The notes under the pieces were generated by a model. It worked only from the letters and a program-made list of their open reading frames with translations. It searched no databases and was not told where the DNA came from. DNA of 16,610 nucleotides from Gemmatimonadales bacterium UBA7889 (GTDB lineage Bacteria > Gemmatimonadota > Gemmatimonadetes > Longimicrobiales > Gaopeijiaceae): positions 1 to 16,610 of the forward strand of contig DLRL01000037.1 in assembly GCA_002501085.1 (NCBI GenBank), in the 5' to 3' direction. Shown here in pieces: positions 1-8,090 of the stretch. The number at the start of each line of letters is the position of its first letter. The first letter of the stretch is position 1. A program made the position numbers and the translations under genes.

Positions 1-1
1 A

Positions 2-253
2 CACGGCCGCATCATCCCCCGTCGTATGACCCACGAGGGCATTAGGATCTTCTACTGGCAGGACATGACGCAGTACCTGCGTCAGTTCGGTCATCCCGAG
101 CTTACAAGCTCAACCGGCACCATGACTGAGTTGAGACAGCCGGATCTCCGGTCTTTGGTCACGCGGCTCATTTGTCATTGTTCCCCCTGGTTGGGGCGCA
201 TGGGTAATGGAGCATGTAATGAACAGGCGCGGTGTGCAAATCCCCCCTGTTAG
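2..253 (+). CDS. Possible 3' end of a gene cut by the window edge, unknown product
   Basis: The frame is open from base 2 and ends at TAG 251-253, so it could be the C-terminal ~83 residues of a protein that begins before the window. The first ~35 codons (up to about base 110) have strongly C/G-biased third positions and a protein-like composition (GRIIPRRMTHEGIRIFYWQD). After that the codon choice loosens and the residues become rich in Cys, Pro and Trp, which looks less like coding sequence. The real end may therefore differ, through a frameshift or decay near base 110. I do not recognise the family. An internal ATG at 26 has no visible ribosome binding site, so an independent small gene is unlikely. 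Confidence 0.25.
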   Translation, partial: HGRIIPRRMTHEGIRIFYWQDMTQYLRQFGHPELTSSTGTMTELRQPDLRSLVTRLICHCSPWLGRMGNGACNEQARCANPPC

Positions 254-299
254 GCACGCCCTGCATCAGTGACGCTAAAGCGTAGTGCAAGGTGTGGGG

Positions 300-305
300 T
301 ATAAT
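300..305 (+). promoter_or_regulatory. Isolated TATAAT, possible -10 element for ygfZ
   Basis: There is a perfect sigma-70-type TATAAT on the + strand. The hexamer 17 bases upstream (AAAGCG) does not resemble TTGACA, so the -35 is missing or weak. If used, it would give a leader of roughly 240 bases before the ygfZ start at 553. Confidence 0.25.
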
Positions 306-552
306 CCACCCCTGACGTTACTGGTCGCTTCAAGTGAATAACTTTGTTCTCAAAAAGTGGCTGTTTCCTATACTTTCAACTTGCTTCCTGTCACTTGAGT
401 CAGCTGATACACCCCTCACCCCCCTTTGGTTAGCGGCACGGAAGAGGGAAATCCAAGTTGTTGGAAGTGTATGGAAGCAGATTTCTCACCAGGACACTTT
501 TTTTGGTGGCGTGGTGTCGATTAACTCATAAAATCCGGATTAGCTCTTGAGT

Positions 553-1653
553 ATGGAAAAGCCCAGCCCACTCTCCAATATAATGATCACATCAGGTGGT
601 GTTGCTACCGAGTATCAGGGTCGCTCAGTGATCCGGCATTTTGGTGATCCGGCAGCTGAGTATAGAGCGGCAACCAAAGAAGCAGTTGTTTTTGATCGGA
701 GCCATCGAGGTAGGTTTGCCATCACAGGCCAAGCAGCCGGTCGCATGCTTGAGGGGATACTAACGGGCCGGATACCTGACTCTCCGTCTCATCTCACAGA
801 TGGTGTGTTCGGTGGCTTGGGCACGTACCACGGAGTACTCACCAGTAAAGGCAAGATGATTACCGATCTTTGGGCAATTCTTACCGGTTCTGAAGATGAT
901 GCTGGCTTCTTACTAGATATCCCAGTAGCGGGAGTTGCCGGGCTAGCGGAAAACTTGAAAAAATTTCTCCCGCCACGGTTCGCTATTGCCGAGGATGTTT
1001 CAGGTGCTTTAGGGATGGTTACTGTCGTCGGTCCTGCCGCTGCTGAGACATTATCCCGCTTGGCGCTTGGCGCTTGTGTGGAGGCAGGCGAATTGGCTCG
1101 ATTGCCAGAGGGTGCTTGGCGCCTATTAGGTACAGATCTTATCGATGGTCTCTTAGTCATGAAAACTGAAGATGTGTGGCCGGAGGCGTATTCTGTTATC
1201 GGGGCCGCTGAAGTACTACAGGATCTCTGGAAAACACTTGTAAGTGATGGCGTGGTTCCGGCGGGCCTGGGTGTATGGTCTACCCTTCGCGTCGAAGCTG
1301 GTCGGCCAGTATTTGGTACGGATATGGATGAACAAACGATCCCGATTGAGGCCGGAATTCATAAGAGGTCAATCGACTATGAGAAAGGGTGCTTCACTGG
1401 CCAGGAAGTGATCATCCGTATCCGTGATCGCGGGCATGTAAATAAGAGCCTCAAGATGCTTAGGTTCGGTGATGTGCCTACACCCCGGAGTGGTACTGAA
1501 CTCCATGATGAAAACTCCGATAAGGTAGTCGGCTTCATCACCTCGGCTGTTCAATCACCCAAGTTTGGTGAGGTCATTGGACTTGCGTATGTCCGGAGAG
1601 GCTGCGAGGTCGTAACACTCCACAGTCAAGGTGTGACGGTTCCGCAGGAGTAG
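553..1653 (+). CDS. ygfZ: YgfZ/GcvT-family folate-binding protein (Fe-S cluster maintenance)
   Basis: The protein has about 366 residues and belongs to the folate-binding family related to the T-protein of glycine cleavage. YgfZ (IBA57 in mitochondria) helps assemble or repair certain [4Fe-4S] enzymes such as MiaB, acting in the cytoplasm with tetrahydrofolate. The diagnostic motif is K-G-C-F-T-G-Q-E at residues 278-285, with the family cysteine at 280. True GcvT proteins lack this motif. An N-terminal aminomethyltransferase-like fold (roughly residues 15-235) is followed by a C-terminal barrel (roughly 290-360) ending in the usual G-x-A-Y-V-R stretch. I chose ATG at 553; a TTG two codons earlier and an ATG at 583 are possible, and none has a strong ribosome binding site. 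No glycine-cleavage genes are adjacent, and the gene appears to stand alone. The family is secure; target enzymes cannot be read from the sequence. Confidence 0.88.
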   Translation: MEKPSPLSNIMITSGGVATEYQGRSVIRHFGDPAAEYRAATKEAVVFDRSHRGRFAITGQAAGRMLEGILTGRIPDSPSHLTDGVFGGLGTYHGVLTSKGKMITDLWAILTGSEDDAGFLLDIPVAGVAGLAENLKKFLPPRFAIAEDVSGALGMVTVVGPAAAETLSRLALGACVEAGELARLPEGAWRLLGTDLIDGLLVMKTEDVWPEAYSVIGAAEVLQDLWKTLVSDGVVPAGLGVWSTLRVEAGRPVFGTDMDEQTIPIEAGIHKRSIDYEKGCFTGQEVIIRIRDRGHVNKSLKMLRFGDVPTPRSGTELHDENSDKVVGFITSAVQSPKFGEVIGLAYVRRGCEVVTLHSQGVTVPQE

Positions 1654-1797
1654 CATTATCGGGTCTACGGACAGCGTGTACGGATGCGCACCCACCCCTC
1701 TCTTCTTTCGGGTCAGTAAATCTGGGCAGGCTTCTTGAGTTTGACGTATGGAGCGCTCGATTCAATTTTCAGCGGCCCACATAGCGGGACTCATGGC

Positions 1798-1803
1798 AAG
1801 GAA
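1798..1803 (+). promoter_or_regulatory. Ribosome binding site AAGGAA of the Asp-box protein
   Basis: AAGGAA lies six bases before the ATG at 1810 and supports that start, which is also the one that gives a clean signal peptide. Confidence 0.5.
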
Positions 1804-1809
1804 TAGATC

Positions 1810-4767
1810 ATGTCCAGTTCAAGCCTCCTTAGAATTGCACTCGTTTTGAGCTTCATACCCTGGTCAACACCCCCGGAGGTGTTAGCACAGGCTGAGAATC
1901 AGGAAGTGATAAATAGGTCAGACGACCCGGTTCTAAGAAATTTTCATTGGCGCTCAATTGGTCCCGTCGGACAAGGTGGTCGTGTTGACGATCTGGCTGT
2001 TGATCCGAGTAACCCACATAGATATTTCGTGGGTTTTGCGACTGCCGGTCTTTGGAGGACCGTCAACAACGGAACAACTTTTGAGCCGGTCTTCGACACT
2101 TATACAACTCATTCGGTCGGGTCGGTAGCCATAGCGCCGTCCGATCCTAACGTCGTATACGTTGGGACCGGTGAGGCTAATAACCGTCAAAGTTCTTCGT
2201 TTGGAGCAGGAGTCTACAAGTCGACCGATGGTGGAGATTCCTTCACTTATGTCGGCCTCCGGGAGACTCAGTCGATCGCCAGGGTAGTTGTGCACCCTAA
2301 GGATGCCAACACCGTTTGGCTTGCAGCGACTGGCCATCTGTTTGGGCCAAACCCGGAACGGGGGGTATACAAATCGACCGACGGCGGTGGCAGCTGGGAT
2401 CTTGTCCTGAGTATTGACGAGAATACTGGTGCAACAGATTTGATTATTGATCCGTCCAATCCCGAAAAGCTTTTCGCTGCGATGTACCAACGACGGAGAA
2501 GTGGATGTTGCTTCGTAGGTGGTGGCCCAGGAAGTGGAATGTGGACATCCACCGATGGCGGGGATAATTGGGAGCACCTTCAGGGCAACGGGCTTCCCAG
2601 TGGCACCATGGGACGAATCGCTCTCGCCACCACACCAGCGGACCCGAGTGTGATTTACGCGCAGATCGAAGTGGGAGCAGACCAGGTAAGCCCACTAACC
2701 GACCAGGAACGCGAAGCCTGGCAGGCCTTAGCTGAGGACGGGGAGCCTCCAGATGATCAGCAGTGGTCTGGTATTTGGCGTTCGACGGATGGTGGAGCAA
2801 CCTGGGGGTTCCGCAGCAATGAAAATGGGCGCCCCATGTATTTTAGTCAGATCCGCGTCTCACCCGAGGACCCAAACCTTGTCTATACCGTGGATCAACA
2901 GGTGGCCAAGTCACTTGATGGAGGACAAACGTGGGAAACCCTGAGTGGTTTTGGGCACGTTGACCAGCATGCAATGTGGATTAACCCGGAGAACCATAAC
3001 CACATGATGATAGGGAACGACGGGTCAGTTGATGTAACGTACGATCAAGGAGAGACGTGGGAGGCACTCCGCAGTTGGGCGGTTGGTCAGCCATATCATG
3101 CTTCGGTGAGCATGGATCGTCCCTACCGGGTTTGTACCGGGCTACAAGACAATGGGACCTGGTGTGGTCCGAGTGCGGTACGTGAAGGTGATATCCTCTC
3201 CCAGGATTGGTTCGGAGCTGGAGGTGGTGATGGCTTCTATACTCAACAGGATCCAACGGACTCGAACATCATCTACTCTGAATCTCAGAACGGGAATGTG
3301 AACCGGTACAACCTGTATACGGGTGAGCAGCAGAGTATTCGGCCGCGCGGCCCAGGGGGCGGTGGACGAGGTGGACGAGGTGGAGGTGGTGGTGCGAGCA
3401 ACATTGTTCCGGAGCCTGAGGCGGGTACCCAGATACGTTGGAACTGGAATACACCGTTCATGCTCTCCCCGCACAATCCGAGCACTATCTACGTGGGGAG
3501 TAACCGGTTCTTTATATCCCGTGATCGGGGAAATACCTGGACGATGAGCCCTGATTTGACCAAGAACGTGGATAAGGACGGTATCGTCCTGATGGGTGTC
3601 CAGAATTCGGTGCCACGTTGTCAGCAGCTAGAGCGCGGTGTTGAGTGCAACCTTTCTCGAAATGATGGCGTCTCGAACTGGAGCACCGGTGTAACGATCG
3701 CCGAATCATCGGTGATGCCTGGGGTTCTCTGGTACGGAAGCGACGACGGAAACATTAATCTGAGTCGAGATGGGGGTGCGAATTGGACTGAGGTGAGCCA
3801 GAATCTCCCAGAGAGATTATTGCCGGGCATAATCTCGAGCGCATCATTTGACGCCACCAGCGGTCCATCTGCAGGGGCGGAGTCCGCTTCCGTAGCAGCC
3901 GCAACATCGGAACCACTTACTGTGACCGCGCTACGTGGTACAACCGAGTACTACGTGTCCCGAGTCGAAGCATCACACTTCGACCCAGCAACGGCTTACG
4001 TTTCAATAGACGGGCATAGGTCTGACGATCTTCGACCCTATGTGTATGTCACACATGACTACGGTGAGAGCTGGCAGGACATATCTTCAGGCCTCCCCGA
4101 ATTCGGCAACGTAAATACGATCCGTGAAGATCCGAGAAACGCTAACCTTCTCTATGTGGGAACGGAGTTTGGCTTCTTCATTTCTCGCAATGCTGGACAG
4201 TCCTGGCAGTCATTCATGAATGGGCTCCCGGTTGTTCGTATCGACGATGTACTCGTACATCCAAGGGAGAATGATCTCGTTCTTGCAACACACGGCAGGT
4301 CTGTTTACGTGATGGACGACATCACAGCACTGCAGGAGTTGACGACTGAGGTTGCTATGAGCGATGTACACCTGTTCGATGCGCGTGAGGCGGTGCTATG
4401 GAAACGAGATCGACGGTTGGGGCGGTCTGTGACTGGTGACAAGAATTGGACGGGTGAGAATGCGCCAGCCGGGACAGCAATACACTACTGGCTTAAGGAT
4501 GAGATCGACGGTGATGTTGAAGTCACGATTACGAATCCTGTAACAGGAGAAGTCGTTCGCACGATCGACGGGACTGGAGAAATGGGACTTAACCGCATCC
4601 AGTGGGATCTTCGTGGGAGCCCGCCAGCAGCAGGGGGTGGACGTGGTGGTGGGCGTGGAAGACAGGGTCAGTTGGCCTCAACAGGCGTTTACCGAGTTCA
4701 ACTCACAGTAGATGGAGAGAGCTATTACACGACCGTAGCCGTTCTAGAAGACATCTGGATGGACTAA
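1810..4767 (+). CDS. Secreted Asp-box (BNR/VPS10-like) beta-propeller protein
   Basis: A 985-residue exported protein of the sortilin-like 'glycosyl hydrolase' group often annotated WD40/YVTN/BNR repeat. Residues 1-27 form a signal peptide ending around V-L-A-Q-A. After it comes the typical opening W-R-S-I-G-P-x-x-x-G-G-R. At least ten Asp-box turns (S-x-D-x-G-x-x-W/F) are visible, for example STDGGDSF, STDGGGSW, STDGGDNW, STDGGATW, SLDGGQTW, SRDRGNTW, SRDGGANW, THDYGESW and SRNAGQSW, enough for two stacked propellers. The last ~100 residues look like a FlgD-type Ig domain (V-T-I-T-N-P-V-T-G-E-V-V-R-T-I, then W-D-L-R-G). Two Gly/Arg-rich inserts occur: residues 513-528, and 942-953 inside the Ig-like part. 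The substrate is unknown. Asp-box folds occur in sialidases and in VPS10 peptide receptors, but I see no sialidase catalytic set, so a binding or scaffold role at the cell surface is as likely as hydrolysis. Confidence 0.9.
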   Translation: MSSSSLLRIALVLSFIPWSTPPEVLAQAENQEVINRSDDPVLRNFHWRSIGPVGQGGRVDDLAVDPSNPHRYFVGFATAGLWRTVNNGTTFEPVFDTYTTHSVGSVAIAPSDPNVVYVGTGEANNRQSSSFGAGVYKSTDGGDSFTYVGLRETQSIARVVVHPKDANTVWLAATGHLFGPNPERGVYKSTDGGGSWDLVLSIDENTGATDLIIDPSNPEKLFAAMYQRRRSGCCFVGGGPGSGMWTSTDGGDNWEHLQGNGLPSGTMGRIALATTPADPSVIYAQIEVGADQVSPLTDQEREAWQALAEDGEPPDDQQWSGIWRSTDGGATWGFRSNENGRPMYFSQIRVSPEDPNLVYTVDQQVAKSLDGGQTWETLSGFGHVDQHAMWINPENHNHMMIGNDGSVDVTYDQGETWEALRSWAVGQPYHASVSMDRPYRVCTGLQDNGTWCGPSAVREGDILSQDWFGAGGGDGFYTQQDPTDSNIIYSESQNGNVNRYNLYTGEQQSIRPRGPGGGGRGGRGGGGGASNIVPEPEAGTQIRWNWNTPFMLSPHNPSTIYVGSNRFFISRDRGNTWTMSPDLTKNVDKDGIVLMGVQNSVPRCQQLERGVECNLSRNDGVSNWSTGVTIAESSVMPGVLWYGSDDGNINLSRDGGANWTEVSQNLPERLLPGIISSASFDATSGPSAGAESASVAAATSEPLTVTALRGTTEYYVSRVEASHFDPATAYVSIDGHRSDDLRPYVYVTHDYGESWQDISSGLPEFGNVNTIREDPRNANLLYVGTEFGFFISRNAGQSWQSFMNGLPVVRIDDVLVHPRENDLVLATHGRSVYVMDDITALQELTTEVAMSDVHLFDAREAVLWKRDRRLGRSVTGDKNWTGENAPAGTAIHYWLKDEIDGDVEVTITNPVTGEVVRTIDGTGEMGLNRIQWDLRGSPPAAGGGRGGGRGRQGQLASTGVYRVQLTVDGESYYTTVAVLEDIWMD

Positions 4768-4780
4768 ATCCGCATTCCTA

Positions 4781-4806
4781 AGTCCGCCTTCTATGGTGGG
4801 TTTTTC
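4781..4806 (+). terminator. Rho-independent terminator after the Asp-box protein gene
   Basis: TCCGCC (4783-4788) pairs with GGTGGG (4795-4800), with two G-T wobbles and a six-base loop, and a run of five T (4801-4805) follows at once. It lies 13 bases past the stop codon and closes the transcript of the Asp-box gene. Confidence 0.65.
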
Positions 4807-4826
4807 TGGCGGATTAGAGTGAACAG

Positions 4827-4863
4827 AGGCAGGGGTCGGATTTTCAAGTCCGGCCCCTTGCCT
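4827..4863. repeat. Long stem-loop between the Asp-box and prolyl oligopeptidase genes
   Basis: AGGCA-GGGGTCGGA (4827-4840) pairs with TCCGGCCCC-T-TGCCT (4849-4863), giving 14 base pairs with one G-T pair, one bulged T at 4858 and an eight-base loop (TTTTCAAG). No T-run follows on either strand, so it is not a standard intrinsic terminator. It could be an RNA 3'-end stabiliser, a backup terminator or an intergenic repeat element. Confidence 0.5.
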
Positions 4864-4884
4864 TGTGGGCACTCAGGCCTCTGC

Positions 4885-4912
4885 TTGACGGCGTCCGTGC
4901 TAAGGCTCGAAT
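4885..4912 (+). promoter_or_regulatory. Possible sigma-70-type promoter of the prolyl oligopeptidase gene
   Basis: TTGACG (4885-4890, five of six matches) and TCGAAT (4907-4912, four of six) are separated by 16 bases. The site lies after the terminator and stem-loop and just before the peptidase gene, the right place for an independent promoter. The -10 is weak. Confidence 0.3.
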
Positions 4913-4954
4913 CTCGATGAGGTTCTGCACATGTTTCCACCCTAAGGCTCAATT

Positions 4955-7075
4955 GTGAATAAGATCTATCTATTCCGCTCTGTTACTCTTCTCGCGTTGT
5001 CCGCGATCCTGGAAGCCTGTTCCCTAGGGAGTTATCCGCCTCCCCCGGATACGAGGATCGAGACGGTGACAGATGTCCTCCACGGCATCGAAATCACCGA
5101 CGATTACCGCTGGCTGGAGGAACAGGACGCCCCGGAAACACGATCATGGATCGAAGATCAAAACGCCTACGCCGAAGATGTCATCGGTGAGAGTGAGATA
5201 CGCGATGGGTTCCGGTCACGATTGAGTGAACTGATTGACACCGACGACATTGGATCAACACGGCAAGCCGGGGATTGGGAATACTTCACCATGCGCCGCA
5301 AGGGTGAAGAGGCAGCGAGGATCTACAGGAGAGTTGCCTCCGAAGATTCCGAACCCACCACTGAAGATACGTATGAAGTCGTCCTCGATCCGGCAGACCT
5401 AGATCCCACATACCGCACTCTATTCTCCATCATGGATTTTTCACCTGACGGTACTCTGATGATGTATTCAATCAGGCAGGGCGGAGCCGATGAGATTGCT
5501 GTCAGGATAAGAAACCTCCAATCAGGTGAAGATCTCCCGGACCGTTTGGCAGATGCGCTCTACAGCGGAGTCGAATTTGACGATAGCGGAACGGGTTTCT
5601 ACTACACGTACCGTTCTCGTGAAACGGGTCCGCGCATTAGGCATCATACTTTGGGCCAAGACTTTTCTGAGGATGAAGAGATTTGGGGAGAAGGTTATGG
5701 ACCAACCGCATTTATTGGCATGGATATCATCGCTGAAGGCAAGTACCGAATTTTCACCGTGCAACATGGGTGGGCTAGAAACGACATTTTTATCCAGAGC
5801 GGTGATGGTGCAGTGCGTCCTATTGTTGAAGGAGTATCTGCACACTTTCAACATCGCTTCCATGGTGGACGTATTTACCTCAGGACAGACTTGAACGCCC
5901 CAAACTACAGGCTTCTTGTGGTTGATCCTGAAATTCCGGATCGTGAGGCATGGCAGCAGTTACTCCCAGAGACAGATGATCTTTTCGAGAGTTATACGTT
6001 CATCGACGACAAGATTTATGCGACCTATCTACATGAAGTTGCAAACCGGATACGGGTATTCGATCTAGACGGCTCACCCTCAGGAGAGATCGAGGTGCCA
6101 GATAATTCGTCGGTCAGCATATCTGTCTCCGAGAACGGCAAAGCGAGCCTGAGTGTAAATGGTTACTTAACACCGCAAACGCGATATCTCCTCGACCTGG
6201 AGACAGGAGAGCGCGAGGTATCAGATGCGCCTGAGGTGTTTTTTGATTCATCAGCTTATGACTTGACTAAGTTGTGGTTCACCTCAACTGGAGGAGTTCG
6301 AGCTCCAGTCTATGTAATGCACAAGGTTGGACTCGACCTGGATGGGAGTCATCCAACCATTCTAAATGGCTACGGCGGCTTTAATTCAAATACGAAGCCG
6401 GGTTTCTCGACGACGAGATTAGCCTGGCTAGAAGCTGGTGGGGTTTATGCGGTCGCTACGCTACGTGGTGGGAGCGAGTTTGGCGAAACCTGGCACCAGG
6501 ATGGAATGCTAGAGAATAAACAGCACGTATTTGATGATTTCATTGCCGCAGCAGAGAAACTAATTGAAGCAGGGTTCACCGATCCTGACCATCTCGCGAT
6601 CAGTGGAGGAAGTAACGGCGGGCTTCTCGTGGGAAGCGCGATGACACAACGCCCCGAACTCTTTCGAGCAGTGCTTTGCACCTATCCAGATCTTGATATG
6701 GTTCGGTTTTATCAATTCACTGAGACAAATAACATGCCGGCCTTACTCGAATATGGTGATGCGAGTATACCGAACCACTTCGAAGCGATGCGTCGCTACT
6801 CACCTTATCAAGCTATTCGCGATGGCGTGAAATATCCCGCGGTTATGCTTACGACAGGCGACTTAGATACTCGAGTCTCGCCCCTTCAGGGAAGGAAGAT
6901 GGCTGCTCGACTCCAAGCTGCGACTGCTTCTGGTTTACCGGTGGTACTCTGGTACGACTCGCGTGGAGGTCATGCGGGAGGGCGGGGGCGTCCGATCAGT
7001 CTTAGGATCGAAGATACTGTGAGAGAACTAGCATTTCTGGCTCAACAACTGGGCTTGGGCGAAGAGGTCAACTAA
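4955..7075 (+). CDS. Prolyl oligopeptidase family (S9A) serine peptidase, probable lipoprotein
   Basis: A 706-residue protein, the usual length of prolyl oligopeptidase, which cleaves short peptides after proline. The N-terminal motif D-D-Y-R-W-L-E is followed by a seven-bladed propeller (roughly residues 80-410) and an alpha/beta-hydrolase domain. The catalytic set is complete by comparison with the porcine enzyme (Ser554/Asp641/His680): Ser553 in G-G-S-N-G-G, Asp638 in G-D-L-D-T-R-V and His673 in G-G-H-A-G-G. Arg640 matches substrate-binding Arg643. Where the porcine enzyme has Trp595 stacking on the substrate proline (W-T-T-D-Y-G), this one reads A-L-L-E-Y-G, so cleavage preference may differ. 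Residues 1-22 form a signal sequence ending L-E-A-C, an atypical but possible lipobox; Ser at +2 would favour the outer membrane. The start is GTG with AAGG about eight bases upstream. It is convergent with ypdA. Confidence 0.92.
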   Translation: MNKIYLFRSVTLLALSAILEACSLGSYPPPPDTRIETVTDVLHGIEITDDYRWLEEQDAPETRSWIEDQNAYAEDVIGESEIRDGFRSRLSELIDTDDIGSTRQAGDWEYFTMRRKGEEAARIYRRVASEDSEPTTEDTYEVVLDPADLDPTYRTLFSIMDFSPDGTLMMYSIRQGGADEIAVRIRNLQSGEDLPDRLADALYSGVEFDDSGTGFYYTYRSRETGPRIRHHTLGQDFSEDEEIWGEGYGPTAFIGMDIIAEGKYRIFTVQHGWARNDIFIQSGDGAVRPIVEGVSAHFQHRFHGGRIYLRTDLNAPNYRLLVVDPEIPDREAWQQLLPETDDLFESYTFIDDKIYATYLHEVANRIRVFDLDGSPSGEIEVPDNSSVSISVSENGKASLSVNGYLTPQTRYLLDLETGEREVSDAPEVFFDSSAYDLTKLWFTSTGGVRAPVYVMHKVGLDLDGSHPTILNGYGGFNSNTKPGFSTTRLAWLEAGGVYAVATLRGGSEFGETWHQDGMLENKQHVFDDFIAAAEKLIEAGFTDPDHLAISGGSNGGLLVGSAMTQRPELFRAVLCTYPDLDMVRFYQFTETNNMPALLEYGDASIPNHFEAMRRYSPYQAIRDGVKYPAVMLTTGDLDTRVSPLQGRKMAARLQAATASGLPVVLWYDSRGGHAGGRGRPISLRIEDTVRELAFLAQQLGLGEEVN

Positions 7076-7083
7076 CAGGTTCG

Positions 7084-8079
7084 TTACCTCACCGAACCCT
7101 TACTCAGGTAATCAGTAATGATTAGTCGTCCGTGCTCACGTCCGTTCTCGATGAAAATCTTGTTTGCGTCATGGCCAGCTGCGACTACGCCCGCGATGTA
7201 TATACCGGGGACGTTTGTCTCCATTGTCTCTTGGCTATAATCCGGGATCCCTGTTTCCGGGTTGATTTGAACGCCGAGCGCTTCAAGGTTTTTATGGTTA
7301 GCACGCCAGCCCGTCATGGCTAACACAAAGTCATTCTTGATTTCTGCTTCCTCTCCTGTTTCTTCATGTCGCAGGAGCACTGACGATGGTCTAATCTCGG
7401 TGACCCTGTGCTTCCAGTACATCGGAATCTCTCCTCGATCCAGGCGGTTGGTAATATCTGGAACAACCCAAGGCTTAACTCCTCTATCAATTGAGCCAGA
7501 AAAGTGAGCCATCGTCACTCTGACACCATTCCGGAACATCTCTAGAGCTGACTCCACGGCTGAGTTGCCCGCTCCAACGACCAAAACCTCTTGGTCGTAG
7601 TAGGGATAAGGTTCGTGGTAATAATGGCGAACTTTCGGTAAATCGTCTCCGGGAATGCTGAGGTGATTTGGCTCGTGTAGGCTTCCGGTCGCGACTATGA
7701 CTGCACGGGCACGGTATGTGTTTTCGGTTCCCGTCATCCTGCGGGTAGAAACCGTGAAACTTCCTTCCTGTCCCGAGATATCTTCCACTTTTTCGTACTG
7801 TCTCACATCAACACCGCAATGCTCCACAACCCGGCGGTAGTAAGCGAGAGCCTCACGCCGTGTAGGTTTCGCATTTGGAATCGTGAATGCCACCCCCCCG
7901 ACTTCAAGCATTACTGTTGTACTGAAGAAGGTCATGTAGTAGGGGTAGCTAACAAGCGAGTTACTGATGCATCCCTTCTCTATCAACATGCATGAAAGTC
8001 CAGCCTGTTCAGCCGCAGCGCCGACCGCGATACCACATGGTCCCGCCCCTACAACGATCACGTCGAGTTGCTTAGTCAT
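7084..8079 (-). CDS. ypdA: YpdA-family FAD/NADPH disulfide reductase (putative bacillithiol disulfide reductase)
   Basis: A 331-residue flavoprotein of the YpdA group, proposed to reduce bacillithiol disulfide with NADPH. The FAD-binding motif G-A-G-P-C-G lies at residues 11-16. The Cys at 15 matches the Cys of the G-P-C-G motif that defines YpdA and is needed for activity in the Staphylococcus enzyme. The second nucleotide-binding motif, V-V-G-A-G-N-S-A-V-E, is at 167-176; A-T-G is at 130-132. The stretch P-N-x-K-P-T-R-x-E-A-L-x-Y-Y-R-R-V (69-84) is typical of the family. There is no C-x-x-C pair as in thioredoxin reductase. If the assignment holds, the organism uses bacillithiol or a similar thiol, though no bshA, bshB or bshC gene is in the window. 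The ATG at 8077-8079 is preceded by a 12-base GC-rich palindrome. Confidence 0.85.
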   Translation of the reverse strand: MTKQLDVIVVGAGPCGIAVGAAAEQAGLSCMLIEKGCISNSLVSYPYYMTFFSTTVMLEVGGVAFTIPNAKPTRREALAYYRRVVEHCGVDVRQYEKVEDISGQEGSFTVSTRRMTGTENTYRARAVIVATGSLHEPNHLSIPGDDLPKVRHYYHEPYPYYDQEVLVVGAGNSAVESALEMFRNGVRVTMAHFSGSIDRGVKPWVVPDITNRLDRGEIPMYWKHRVTEIRPSSVLLRHEETGEEAEIKNDFVLAMTGWRANHKNLEALGVQINPETGIPDYSQETMETNVPGIYIAGVVAAGHDANKIFIENGREHGRLIITDYLSKGSVR

Positions 8080-8090
8080 GTGGGCTGACT

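Larger units (their letters stand above)
1..552. other. Region with no convincing complete gene upstream of ygfZ
   Basis: This stretch has no complete gene that I can support. One frame is open from base 2 to the TAG at 251-253 and is listed separately as a possible gene tail. A second small frame (GTG at 334 to 531, 65 codons) begins with a vaguely signal-peptide-like stretch, but it has no ribosome binding site, no recognisable motif and poor composition, so I do not call it. A perfect TATAAT lies at 300-305 without a convincing -35 box. A short dyad (ACGCT-AA-AGCGT) lies at 272-283. No tRNA-like cloverleaf was seen. Confidence 0.5.

Noticed and set aside
26..130. Faint resemblance to ribosomal protein S18 (E-G-I-R and L-R-Q-F spacing)
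   Set aside because: The zinc/basic N-terminal motif and the K-I-L-P-R-R-V-T-G block are not in the right order, and the match is only a few residues.
487..518. Two mutually exclusive short hairpins around a T-run before ygfZ, attenuator-like
   Set aside because: Stems are only five base pairs with long loops, and there is no leader peptide or known regulator link.
334..531. 65-codon frame starting with GTG and a hydrophobic stretch
   Set aside because: No ribosome binding site, no motif, poor composition and no supporting context; most likely chance.
1741..1769. TTGACG followed by AATTTT as a promoter for the Asp-box gene
   Set aside because: The -10 matches only three of six positions, so it cannot be supported by eye.
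1954..2577. 207-codon frame antisense to the Asp-box gene
   Set aside because: It has no domain and poor composition, and lies fully inside a gene with strong motif support.
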